Shown: positions 18,723 to 26,989 of the stretch, piece after piece
Layout: each line of letters begins with the position of its first letter
How positions within the stretch are numbered: the stretch's first letter is position 1
DNA from: Pegethrix bostrychoides GSE-TBD4-15B
GTDB taxonomy: Bacteria > Cyanobacteriota > Cyanobacteriia > Elainellales > Elainellaceae
DNA: 64,000 bases
NCBI GenBank assembly: GCA_019359155.1
Contig: JAHHHV010000074.1
Coordinates: 57,028-121,027 of the forward strand
Direction: 5' to 3'
Made by a program: the position numbers and the translations under genes
Notes under the pieces: generated by a model
Databases searched by the model: none
Seen by the model: the letters and a program-made list of their open reading frames with translations, nothing else
What the model was told of the DNA's origin: nothing

Positions 18723-19508
18723 TTGATTGTTTCGCCTGACTTAATTTCACCTGCGCTTAAAATCGCTGGTTTTTGGAGCCTCTGGCTGCTGCTTTGGCTT
18801 CCCTTTGCCGTACCGATGGCGCTGAAGCTGGGCTGGCGACCATTTCAGCCGAGTCAGCCTGCTCAGAAGCTGCCGCTGCTAGCCACGCTTTATCTGCTGG
18901 CTCCGCTAGCGCTCTGGATAGTGGACGGCAGTTGGCCTGCCCTCACGCCAAAATTCTGGATGACGGGAGTCATCGGGCTATTAGTCGGCAGCTTTAGCCT
19001 GATTGCTCTGTACGGACTACAGCTCTGGGCTGGCTGGCTGCGGCTGGCCGATCGCCTGACGCTGAAGCCAGCCGCAGGTTTGCTAATTCTAGGTTTAGCG
19101 CTTGGGGTCGGCTGGACAGAAGAGCTAATCTTTCGGGGCTTCATGCAGGATCAGCTAGAGCAAGGGCTGTCAGTCTGGGGCGCAGCGGCACTGGTTAGCC
19201 TGATTTTTGCGATGGCTCATGCGCTTTGGGAAGGCCGAACTGTGCTGCCGCAACTCCCTGGACTCTGGCTGATGGGGATGGTGCTGGTGCTGGCACGTCA
19301 GGGGGATGCGGGCAGTTTAGGCTTAGCCTGGGGGCTGCACAGCGGCTGGGTTTGGGCAATCGGCAGCTTAGATGCAGCTCAGCCTAGCTCCAGCGGTCGG
19401 CTGCCTGTTTGGGTAACTGGCTTCAACGATAGTCCACTAGCGGGTCTAATCGGCCTGCTGTTTTTGCTGGCAACCGCAGGTGGACTCTGGGTGCTGCTGG
19501 GCAGATAA
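18723..19508 (+). CDS. CPBP family intramembrane glutamic endopeptidase
   Basis: A polytopic membrane protein of the CPBP (CAAX protease and bacteriocin-processing) family. The catalytic signature is present: EELIFRG near residue 138, then FAMAHALWEG near 162 with the conserved histidine and a third histidine in WGLHSGWVWA near 202. About seven or eight hydrophobic helices are visible. The frame begins at a TTG immediately after the calA stop; there is no convincing Shine-Dalgarno, and the next ATG (about 18815) would remove the first helix. Coupled reinitiation after calA, or stop-codon readthrough, would explain its expression. Substrates of cyanobacterial CPBP proteins are unknown. Confidence 0.82.
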   Translation: MIVSPDLISPALKIAGFWSLWLLLWLPFAVPMALKLGWRPFQPSQPAQKLPLLATLYLLAPLALWIVDGSWPALTPKFWMTGVIGLLVGSFSLIALYGLQLWAGWLRLADRLTLKPAAGLLILGLALGVGWTEELIFRGFMQDQLEQGLSVWGAAALVSLIFAMAHALWEGRTVLPQLPGLWLMGMVLVLARQGDAGSLGLAWGLHSGWVWAIGSLDAAQPSSSGRLPVWVTGFNDSPLAGLIGLLFLLATAGGLWVLLGR

Positions 19509-19559
19509 ACAGGCTCGGAGGCAGATTTCGCTGCAAGAATTCACGTTAAGATTCACGTC

Positions 19560-20327
19560 CTAGCTGGCCGCACGGTCGGCCTCTGCCAAATCAAATAGCA
19601 CAGTCGTCATATACCGATCTGCCCATTCAGTGCCAAAGGCTTTTTCCAGAACGCGACGAGTCTTGTCGTTTTGCTGCTGCTGGTTGCAGTAGTGGCGCTG
19701 CCCAGCCAAAATCTCGGCCTGCTGGTCAGGCGTGGGGGTAGCGGCAACTGCCCGCTGACAGTGAATGGTCAGAAACGTCTCGACCTGCGCCAAAAACTGC
19801 GACTCTTCGCGGGGGTTGGCCGGACGCACCAGTACGCAGAAATCTGAGAAGATATCGCCCCAGGCTGGTCGGCTGCGGGCATCTTGGAATGCGGCATCTG
19901 GCAGTGCCGACAGCTGGCTCTCGTAGTCATCTGGCAGGCTGCGATCAGAACGAACTGGGGAGAGATCGGTGACCGCCATGCTAATTTGGCCACGCCCGCT
20001 AACCAGATCGGTGCCAAACATCGGCAGCGCATAGTCAGGACGCGGAAACATGACGCAGTGTAGAATGTCAAGACTGCTGCCGACGCGAGCGAGCTCCAAG
20101 TGCAGCTTGCGAAACTGCGGGGTCTGGTAGCAGCGGTTTTCAATGATCAGCTTTTCGCCCTCTAGCCGCCCTTCCACATAGCCCAGGTCTTCTGGTAGAT
20201 CATAGGGCGTTAGCTCCAAATATTGCTGCCAGATGGACTCAATTGAATTGGCGACCTGCTGAATCAGCGGGTGCTGCTGCTGGCGAATTGAGGCAGAGGA
20301 AGACGGCATGGCGTAGAGGGATGGCAA
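19560..20327 (-). CDS. pcyA: Phycocyanobilin:ferredoxin oxidoreductase
   Basis: Ferredoxin-dependent bilin reductase converting biliverdin IXalpha to phycocyanobilin by a four-electron reduction, supplying chromophore to phycobilisomes and phytochromes. The 255-residue length fits the family. The conserved region IIENRCYQTPQFRKLHLELA contains the substrate-contacting glutamate; LHCVMFPRPDYALPMFGTDLV contains the catalytic histidine and aspartate. The gene stands alone and is divergent from a protein kinase gene; no heme oxygenase gene is adjacent. Confidence 0.95.
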   Translation of the reverse strand: MPSLYAMPSSSASIRQQQHPLIQQVANSIESIWQQYLELTPYDLPEDLGYVEGRLEGEKLIIENRCYQTPQFRKLHLELARVGSSLDILHCVMFPRPDYALPMFGTDLVSGRGQISMAVTDLSPVRSDRSLPDDYESQLSALPDAAFQDARSRPAWGDIFSDFCVLVRPANPREESQFLAQVETFLTIHCQRAVAATPTPDQQAEILAGQRHYCNQQQQNDKTRRVLEKAFGTEWADRYMTTVLFDLAEADRAAS

Positions 20328-20458
20328 GAGGAATTGCAGGTGATTGCAGTTGAAGATTCAGGAAAAGCAGGGATATAGTGGCTATGATGAGCAGCTTACG
20401 ATGGAGTGCGGTTTATTCAGCATACCGCAGTTGCGAGAGCGAATTGGCTGAGATTATA

Positions 20459-20484
20459 TAGTGCGAAATACTAGTGCGAAATAC
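20459..20484. repeat. Two tandem copies of a 13-bp repeat upstream of the kinase gene
   Basis: TAGTGCGAAATAC is duplicated exactly, ending about 22 bp before the kinase ATG. It might bear on translation or transcription of that gene; function unknown. Confidence 0.8.
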
Positions 20485-20506
20485 TTGAATCAGGACTCTA
20501 CGCTAT

Positions 20507-21337
20507 ATGCCAGGACAAGTCTTAGGCGATCGGTATGAAGTCGAGCAGCAGTTGGGCAAACAGTCGGGACGCTGGACGCTGCTGGCTCGCGACCTGACGA
20601 CGCAAGCCCCGGTGATTCTCAAAATTCTCTGCATTGATGACGAAATGCTGAACTCAGATCTGACGCTGTTTCAGCGCGAGGTCAAAACCCTGCAAAAGCT
20701 GGATGATCCCAGCTTGCCGCACTATCTCGGCTACTTTGAAATGGAGCTGCCTAAATCTGGCAAAGCGCTCGTGCTGATTCAAAGCTATCTAGAAGGGAGC
20801 TCACTGCAATCCTATCTTGACCAAGGCCGTCGATTTGACCAGGCTGAGACAAAGCAAATTGCCCAGAGCCTGCTAAAAACGCTGATCTATATTCACGAGC
20901 ATCAGCCCACCATCTTGCACCGCGACATCAAGCCCCGCAATATTCTGCTGGCAGGTCGCCCAGAAGCTCCTACTCAGAGGCAAATTTGCCTGGTAGATTT
21001 TGGCTCTGTGCGGCTCACGCGCTCTAGCGAAGCGGCGGCTGAATTTACTACCATGTCGGTCGTGGGCACAGATGGCTATATGCCGCCAGAGCAGATTGGG
21101 CGGCGAGCTGTCAAAGCGTCTGATCTTTACGGGCTAGGGGTTTCATTAGTGGCGGCACTCACTGGACTGCCACCTGCCAAGCTGCCGCATGACGGTCTGC
21201 AAATTTCGGTGGCCGAGGCAGTGCAAAATTGCAGCCCTGAATTTGTGCAGTGGCTGACCCAAATGACTGAGCCGGAGCTATCGCAGCGATTTGATCAGGC
21301 TAAAACGGCTCTGGCCGCTCTGGCCGCCATCCGATAA
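20507..21337 (+). CDS. Serine/threonine protein kinase (Hanks type), minimal
   Basis: A 276-residue protein consisting of little more than a eukaryotic-like kinase domain. The P-loop is variant (LGKQSGRWTLLA); the ATP-anchoring lysine is in VILKIL near residue 39, the catalytic loop is LHRDIKPRN near 141, and the metal-binding DFG near 165. The activation segment and TDGYMPPEQ (APE-like, near 193) are complete, so activity is plausible. There is no C-terminal sensor or membrane anchor, unlike many cyanobacterial Spk proteins. It may share a transcript with the small TatA-like gene 76 bp downstream. Confidence 0.92.
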   Translation: MPGQVLGDRYEVEQQLGKQSGRWTLLARDLTTQAPVILKILCIDDEMLNSDLTLFQREVKTLQKLDDPSLPHYLGYFEMELPKSGKALVLIQSYLEGSSLQSYLDQGRRFDQAETKQIAQSLLKTLIYIHEHQPTILHRDIKPRNILLAGRPEAPTQRQICLVDFGSVRLTRSSEAAAEFTTMSVVGTDGYMPPEQIGRRAVKASDLYGLGVSLVAALTGLPPAKLPHDGLQISVAEAVQNCSPEFVQWLTQMTEPELSQRFDQAKTALAALAAIR

Positions 21338-21413
21338 TCTTTGCTTGCAGCTGACGCTCCCTGGCTGACGTTCACTATAGTTAAAGCAGAATCTGGAAAA
21401 GCAGGAGAGTCTT

Positions 21414-21572
21414 ATGTTTCATCTAGGCTGGGCTGAAGTTGGGATCATCGCCATTGCCGCCGTCTTGATCTTTGGTCCTAAAAAGATCCCAGAGCTGGGG
21501 AACGCGCTGGGCAGGACGCTGAGAGGCTTTAAAGAAGAGGTCAGCAAATCCGATGAAACAGATCTAGATTAG
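21414..21572 (+). CDS. TatA/TatE-like small protein (52 residues)
   Basis: A short gene encoding one N-terminal hydrophobic helix (WAEVGIIAIAAVLIFGPKKIP) followed by an amphipathic helix (ELGNALGRTLRGFKEEV) and an acidic tail. The FGPKKIPELG hinge and GRTLRGFKEE segment are the diagnostic TatA/Hcf106 motif of the twin-arginine translocase. At 52 residues it is shorter than usual TatA proteins (about 60-90), having lost most of the C-terminal tail. AGGAG lies 6 bases before the ATG. Its stop codon overlaps that of the convergent cphA by four bases. It could be a functional TatA paralogue or a regulatory TatE-like subunit. Confidence 0.85.
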   Translation: MFHLGWAEVGIIAIAAVLIFGPKKIPELGNALGRTLRGFKEEVSKSDETDLD

Positions 21573-24289
21573 CCGCCCGACTGCACATATTCCTGAGAGG
21601 CCTCGGTGGCCACTGTGTCCTCGCTGTAGGTTTGGCTTTGGCCGTTGTTCTGAGGCGCAGCATTAGGCGGCAAACCCAGATCAGGCAGCGGGTTGCGGGC
21701 TTCGATTAAGCCCAGCGTGCGAGTGACGCTCTCCGGGAAGATCACCACCAAACTGCCTGCGGGAGCGCCATCTAGCGCCTGATTGACCGCTGTGTTCTCA
21801 TGCAGCACTACCTCGTAGGCTGTGCCCGTTTGCGCCGACTCGATGCCCTCTACGATCAATCGCGCCGCATCGCCCGCTGGACGACCCCGGCTGTCGTCAT
21901 CTTCTTTAATCAAAATACGGTCAAACATCTGAGCCGCCAGCCTGCCCAAGACCACAAAATCCTCGTCACGACGGTCGCCAGGGCCACCCACTACACCAAT
22001 CTTGTCACCCGGCCAGTTCCGCACAAAGCCGCCAATCGCCTCGTAGCTGTGCGGGTTGTGAGCATAGTCGAGCATGGCGTGAAACTGCCCTAGATTGAAT
22101 AGGTTCATCCGACCGGGCGTTTGTCCCACTGAAGCCTGGAAGGTGAGCAGCGCCGTGCGAATATCTTCGATCCGGATGCCGTGGGCAAAGGCGGCAAGGC
22201 TGGCAGCCAGCGCGTTGGCAATCATAAATGGGGCGCGTCCGCCCATCGTCAGCGGCACGTTGACCGCCTGATCGATCCGCAGCGTCCAGTCACCTTTCAA
22301 AATCGACAAGTAGCCATTTTCGTAGATGGCGGCCAGTCCGCCCTGCTGAGTGTGCGACCGCACCAGCTCGTTGTCGGCATTCATTGAGAAATAGGCAATC
22401 TGCGCCCGGACGCGCTCGGCCATGGCCACCACCAGCGGATCGTCAGCGTTAAGGACTGCATAGCCGTTGGGCTGCACGGTTTCGACCACGACGCTCTTCA
22501 GGTGAGCCAGCTCCTCAACCGTGTCAATATCGCCAATCCCTAGGTGATCTGCCGCCACGTTCAGCACGATGCCCAGGTCGCATTCGCTGAAGCCCAGGCC
22601 AGAGCGCAGAATCCCGCCCCGCGCTGTTTCTAGCACCGCCACCTCAACCGTCGGATCTTGCAAAATCGTCTGGGCGCTCTGTGGGCCAGTGGTGTCGCCC
22701 TTCTCAACGAGGTAGCCGCCAATATAGATGCCGTCAGTGGTGGTGTATCCGACCGTGCGGCCTGTCTGCTTAAAGATATGCGCTAGCAGGCGAGTCGTGG
22801 TGGTTTTGCCATTGGTGCCCGTCAGCGCCAGGATGGGGACGCGCCCGTTGCTACCGTTAGGGAAGAGCATATCCAGCACGGGTTCGGCGACGTTGCGCGG
22901 GATGCCGTCGCTGGGGCAGAAATGCATCCGGAAGCCGGGAGCAGCATTGACCTCCACAATCACACCGTCCACCTCGCGCAGTGGCTGTGAAATATCGGTC
23001 GTGACAATATCAATACCCGCAATATCCAGGCCGATGGTCTTGGCCGCCCGCTGAGCAATCCAGACATTTTCGGGATGAATTTCGTCGGTGCGGTCGATGG
23101 CCGTGCCGCCCGTACTCAGGTTGGCTGTGGCTTTCAAATAGCAAATTTCGCCCGGTTTCAGCACTGTGTCTAGGTCAAAGTCTTGGCGCTCCAGCAATTC
23201 CCAGGAGGTGCGGTCTAGCTCAATGCGGGTGAGAATATTTTCGTGACCGTCGCCGCGACGCGGATCGCGGTTGGTTTCGTCGATCAGCTCCGAGATAGTC
23301 GAGCTGCCGTCTCCCATGACGTGAGCCGGAACCCGCTCGGCCACTGCTACCACCTTGCCATTCACCACCAGCACCCGGTGGTCACGCCCCTCGTAAAACC
23401 GCTCAATAATCACGCCTTTTGAAACTTCTTTGGCCGCATCATAGGCTTCCTCGGCCAGCTCCCAGGTTTTGATATTGATGGTGATGCCGCGCCCATGGTT
23501 ACCGTCGAGCGGCTTAATCACAATTGGGTAGCCGCCGACATCGGCAATTGCCTGCTCTAGCTCGTCGAGGTAGTGGATCACCGTGCCTCTGGGAACCGGG
23601 ATACCGCCGTCTCTCAGAATACGCTTCGTGCCCTCTTTGTCGGAGGCTAGCTCCACGCCGAGAATACCCGTATTGCCCGTCAGCGTCGCCTGGATGCGCT
23701 TTTGATGCACCCCATAGCCCAGCTGAATCAGCGAACGCGCGCTGAGCGGCAGCCAGGGAATGCCGCGAATCTCGGCTTCTCGGACAATATTTTCGGTGCT
23801 AGGGCCTAGCGATGCCTGCGCTCCCAAGTCCTGTAAATCTTTCAGGTCTTGCTCTAGCTCGCTGGGCGGATAGCTGCCCGCTTCAACCAAGCTCTGGCAG
23901 AGGCGAACTGCGGCTCGTGCTGTGTAGCGTCCCGCCTGCTCGTCTACATATTCAAACACCACTTGATAGATGCCGGGTTCGACGGTTTCGCGGCTGCGCC
24001 CAAAGCTGACTGACATGCCGGCTAGCGTTTGCAGCTCTAAGGCCACATGCTGCACTACCTGCGCCAGATTTACGCCAGACTCGACCTGCTGCAAGAAGCT
24101 TATCCCATCGCCAGATGAACGGTGCTCAGCCAAACCGGGCAATAGGTTGCTCAACCCTTGATAGAGTCCGGGAATCTGGTCTGAGGTCGCGGGTGATGAC
24201 TCTAGATCCAGCCGAATAATAATCAGCTTGGGGTACCGGATGCTCCAATAGTTGGGGCCACGCAGCGTTTGGGTCTTAAGAATCTTCAT
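21569..24289 (-). CDS. cphA: Cyanophycin synthetase
   Basis: Synthesises cyanophycin (multi-L-arginyl-poly-L-aspartate), the cyanobacterial nitrogen reserve, by ATP-dependent addition of Asp and then Arg. The start at 24289 (MKILKTQTLRGPNYWSIR) gives 906 residues and matches the conserved N-terminus; the open frame runs 14 codons further. The N-terminal ATP-grasp domain (about 220-480) adds one substrate and contains VIKPLDGNHGRGI; the Mur-ligase-like C-terminal domain begins with the P-loop LTGTNGKTTTTRLL near residue 492 and includes ALNVAADHLG-type and MLDYAHNPHSY motifs. cphB lies upstream on the same strand with 506 bp between start codons' flanks, so cphA may also have its own promoter near the 11-bp repeat array. 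Confidence 0.96.
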   Translation of the reverse strand: MKILKTQTLRGPNYWSIRYPKLIIIRLDLESSPATSDQIPGLYQGLSNLLPGLAEHRSSGDGISFLQQVESGVNLAQVVQHVALELQTLAGMSVSFGRSRETVEPGIYQVVFEYVDEQAGRYTARAAVRLCQSLVEAGSYPPSELEQDLKDLQDLGAQASLGPSTENIVREAEIRGIPWLPLSARSLIQLGYGVHQKRIQATLTGNTGILGVELASDKEGTKRILRDGGIPVPRGTVIHYLDELEQAIADVGGYPIVIKPLDGNHGRGITINIKTWELAEEAYDAAKEVSKGVIIERFYEGRDHRVLVVNGKVVAVAERVPAHVMGDGSSTISELIDETNRDPRRGDGHENILTRIELDRTSWELLERQDFDLDTVLKPGEICYLKATANLSTGGTAIDRTDEIHPENVWIAQRAAKTIGLDIAGIDIVTTDISQPLREVDGVIVEVNAAPGFRMHFCPSDGIPRNVAEPVLDMLFPNGSNGRVPILALTGTNGKTTTTRLLAHIFKQTGRTVGYTTTDGIYIGGYLVEKGDTTGPQSAQTILQDPTVEVAVLETARGGILRSGLGFSECDLGIVLNVAADHLGIGDIDTVEELAHLKSVVVETVQPNGYAVLNADDPLVVAMAERVRAQIAYFSMNADNELVRSHTQQGGLAAIYENGYLSILKGDWTLRIDQAVNVPLTMGGRAPFMIANALAASLAAFAHGIRIEDIRTALLTFQASVGQTPGRMNLFNLGQFHAMLDYAHNPHSYEAIGGFVRNWPGDKIGVVGGPGDRRDEDFVVLGRLAAQMFDRILIKEDDDSRGRPAGDAARLIVEGIESAQTGTAYEVVLHENTAVNQALDGAPAGSLVVIFPESVTRTLGLIEARNPLPDLGLPPNAAPQNNGQSQTYSEDTVATEASQEYVQSGG

Positions 24290-24568
24290 AGCGTCATGTT
24301 TAAGGTTAGCGAGCAGTGGAGCAACGGGCAATAGGGTGGCCAGTATTCAATCTATTGTCTAGTGTGTCTAGTGTTCATCTCTAAAAACCACTTAAACCGT
24401 CCACTATGAACATTTCATCGATAACTTCAGAAACTTCAGATCCTGATGCTCAAATCACCTCCAGTCTACCTAGAGCAGATTAAGGGGTCGAGCAGGCTCT
24501 GCCCGGTTCTAGACTCCCGATTTTGAATTCTGGACTTGCAGTTGCACCCCCAGCTCTGAGTTGCTGCC

Positions 24569-24623
24569 AGTTAATTGCTAGTTAATCACCAGTTAATTGC
24601 TGGTTAATTACTAGTTAATTACA
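24569..24623 (-). promoter_or_regulatory. Five 11-bp direct repeats resembling a Pho box upstream of cphA
   Basis: Read on the cphA coding strand, five contiguous 11-bp units contain the core TTAAC(C/T): AATTAACTG, GATTAACTA, AATTAACTG, AATTAACCA and AATTAACTA. The cyanobacterial Pho box bound by SphR/PhoB is a set of TTAA(C/T)(C/T)-containing octamers at 11-bp spacing, so both core and period match; the base before TTAA is A instead of a pyrimidine. The array lies about 280 bp ahead of the cphA ATG. The rest of the gap 24290-24795 holds no gene. Regulation by phosphate is inference. Confidence 0.5.
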
Positions 24624-24795
24624 AAACGATCGAGCCGCTCATCTCGCCATAGAGAGAGCCGACAGATTGCGGTATTAAGTTTGACTATATACAAACTGCT
24701 CGCTGCTTGCGGCATACCTAGCCACAGTTCGTCAGGAATTTGTTCAGGAATATATGAGCTTATTTGTGAGCTGTTTGGGCAGCTAATTGCTAGCT

Positions 24796-25650
24796 TTAAG
24801 ATTCTGAGGGCAGAATCTGGCGTTTGCCCAGGTCATAGCGATTGCCGTTGCTGAGGATATGCAGGCGGAGATTATGCATGCTCAAGGGCGCGGTTGCCTC
24901 AACGTCTGGATAGTTGGTCTGGGCAGTTTCGCCCGGATCGACAATTGTGACTGTGCCTTTGCCAATCACCTCAAAGCTACCGTCGCCTTCAAACATGGCG
25001 CAGGTATCTTCGTCAATCCCGATGCCGATTTTGTCGAGATGGCCTGCCACAGCACTCAGCAGCCGCGCCATCCGGTTGCGATTATGGAAATGCTGATCGA
25101 CAATCACTTCTGGAATGATCCCTAGCCCAATCGTCATATCGACCAATGCTCGGTTGGGCGATTCGCCGCTGCCGCCGCCCGCAATCATGTGATGCCCCAT
25201 CACTGCTGCTCCAGCGCTGGTTCCGGCCAAGGTAACTTCCCCTGCCTGTGCCCGCAGCCGCAGCCGCTCCATAATCGGCGTATCGGCCAATAGTCCGCAG
25301 AGCCGCAGCTGATCGCCACCTGTCATAAAGATGCCGGTGCAGTCTTCGATAAAGGCTTGCCATTCGAGATTTTCGCCATGCTCGCGCTCGCGGATATCAA
25401 TCACCTCGATCGACTTTGCGCCCATTTCGCTAAAAATATCGTGATAGCGGCTGCCAATCACGGTTGGCTCTCGCGAGGCAGAAGGAATAATCGCAATCCG
25501 AGCGTCTACGCCGCCAGAGCGCTGAAAGAAGGTATGCAGAATTTGTCTACCGTAGATTTTGTCTTCGGCACCGCCAATCACTAGGACGGCTGTTTTTGTG
25601 GACTGGGACATCCTCTGCTGAAGGGGTTGAGAGTCTAGTTGCAGCATCAT
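24796..25650 (-). CDS. cphB: Cyanophycinase
   Basis: Intracellular serine peptidase (S51 family) that releases beta-Asp-Arg dipeptides from cyanophycin for nitrogen remobilisation. The family fingerprint is clear: VLVIGGAEDKIYGR near the N-terminus, GIFMTGGDQLRLCGLL, the nucleophile serine in LAGTSAGAAVMGHHMI, and VDQHFHNRNRMARLL. Start at 25650 or 25647 (MMLQLDSQ) gives about 284 residues, close to the roughly 271 of Synechocystis CphB; the frame is open 32 codons upstream but that part has no family resemblance. It precedes cphA on the same strand, so storage and breakdown are encoded together. Confidence 0.95.
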   Translation of the reverse strand: MMLQLDSQPLQQRMSQSTKTAVLVIGGAEDKIYGRQILHTFFQRSGGVDARIAIIPSASREPTVIGSRYHDIFSEMGAKSIEVIDIREREHGENLEWQAFIEDCTGIFMTGGDQLRLCGLLADTPIMERLRLRAQAGEVTLAGTSAGAAVMGHHMIAGGGSGESPNRALVDMTIGLGIIPEVIVDQHFHNRNRMARLLSAVAGHLDKIGIGIDEDTCAMFEGDGSFEVIGKGTVTIVDPGETAQTNYPDVEATAPLSMHNLRLHILSNGNRYDLGKRQILPSES

Positions 25651-26086
25651 ATCGCTTCTGAACCACGATTTGGGTAATCGGTCACGGAAATACTCCAGCA
25701 GGTCACCTTGAAGCAAAACTTTAGACAGCCTAATGAGGCTCTGCACGAGTTCTATACGATTTTAGTGAAGATTTCAGCCAACTTATAGCCAACCATGCTG
25801 AGTTTAACGCTGAGCCTGACCGCTGCTTCGGGTTCTTAAGCTTACAGCGTTGGCCGACAGCGACAGCGCTCAGCAAGCGCCCAAAGAGAATTTTGAACTG
25901 GTATTAAACTAAATTATCCTAAAAGTAGGAAAACGTCCTGAAAATCGTGATCTGAATCTATCGGCGCTAAGCGTTCAAAATCTAGCTCCCGTCGTGATTT
26001 CCAGCGGTTTAAGCTGAAGCGACTCAACCGTACTAATTCTAAAGACTCAAATTCAAAGACTCACATTCACTCAAGCCTATGAGCCT
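25651..26086. other. Divergent intergenic region between cphB and ubiA
   Basis: About 436 bp. No gene is supported, although the cphB frame is open into its first 96 bp. Near 26038-26070 there are imperfect direct repeats of AAAGACTCA(A/C)ATTC just before the ubiA gene. Promoters for cphB and ubiA are expected here, but no box stands out. Confidence 0.45.
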
Positions 26087-26968
26087 ATGCTGACGCAGTC
26101 TCCCCAATCTGAACCGACCTGGCAGGCTATTCTGCATCTGCTGCGCTGGGATAAGCCAGCGGGTCGCTTGATTTTAATGATTCCGGCACTCTGGGCTGTG
26201 GTGCTGGCCGCTGAGGGCAGGCCGCCTCTCGTGCTGCTGGGCGTGATTGTGCTGGGCAGTCTGGCGACTAGCGCTGCCGGATGCGTGGTCAACGACCTCT
26301 GGGATCGCAAGATTGACGCGCAGGTGAGCCGGACGCGCCATCGCCCGCTCGCTGCCAAAGCTCTCTCCGTGAAAGTGGGGCTTGGCGTAGCGGCTGTGGC
26401 CTTTGCCTGCGCCTGGGGACTGGCCGCTTACCTCAATCCACTCAGCTTTTGGCTGGCGGTGGCGGCAGTGCCGTTTATCGTGCTGTATCCGTTGGCCAAG
26501 CGGGTATTCCCCATGCCGCAGCTGGTAATGGCGCTCTGCTGGGGCTTTACGGTACTGATTAGCTGGAGTGCCGTCACGGCTAGCCTCAGCTTCCCGACCT
26601 GGCTGCTCTGGGGCGCGACCCTGTTCTGGGCGCTGGGCTTCGATACGGTCTATGCGATGGCCGATCGGCTCGACGATGAGCGAATCGGCGTGAACTCTAG
26701 CGCCCGCTTCTTCGGCAAGTTTGCCCCAACGGCGGTGGCGCTTTGCTTTATGGCCAGCGCCCTGCTGCTAGCTGGAGTGGGTGAGGCGCTGAGTCTTAGC
26801 TGGCCATTCTGGCTAGCGCTGGTGCTGGTAACGGCTGGCTGGGGCTGGCAGTCGCTTCAGCTGCGGGCGGCTCAGCCTGATCCACAGCTCTACGGCCAGA
26901 TCTTTCGACAGAATGTAGGGCTAGGCTTTTTGCTCTTGATTGGCATGGAGTTGGGCAGCTTGAGTTAA
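26087..26968 (+). CDS. ubiA: 4-hydroxybenzoate polyprenyltransferase (plastoquinone pathway)
   Basis: Integral-membrane UbiA-family prenyltransferase; in cyanobacteria it attaches the solanesyl chain to 4-hydroxybenzoate, an early step towards plastoquinone-9. The first aspartate-rich motif NDLWDRKIDAQVSRTRHRPLA (about residue 68) and the second, DTVYAMADRLDDE (about 185), which bind magnesium-diphosphate, are intact, with eight or so hydrophobic helices. At 293 residues it has standard length. It is divergent from cphB, and the next gene starts 21 bp downstream on the same strand, suggesting cotranscription. Confidence 0.92.
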   Translation: MLTQSPQSEPTWQAILHLLRWDKPAGRLILMIPALWAVVLAAEGRPPLVLLGVIVLGSLATSAAGCVVNDLWDRKIDAQVSRTRHRPLAAKALSVKVGLGVAAVAFACAWGLAAYLNPLSFWLAVAAVPFIVLYPLAKRVFPMPQLVMALCWGFTVLISWSAVTASLSFPTWLLWGATLFWALGFDTVYAMADRLDDERIGVNSSARFFGKFAPTAVALCFMASALLLAGVGEALSLSWPFWLALVLVTAGWGWQSLQLRAAQPDPQLYGQIFRQNVGLGFLLLIGMELGSLS

Positions 26969-26989
26969 GTTTTGCAGGAGGGCTGAGGC

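Noticed and set aside
24569..24623. CRISPR array or phage attachment repeat as an explanation of the 11-bp units
   Set aside because: The units are contiguous with no spacers, and too short for CRISPR; no integrase or tRNA is nearby.
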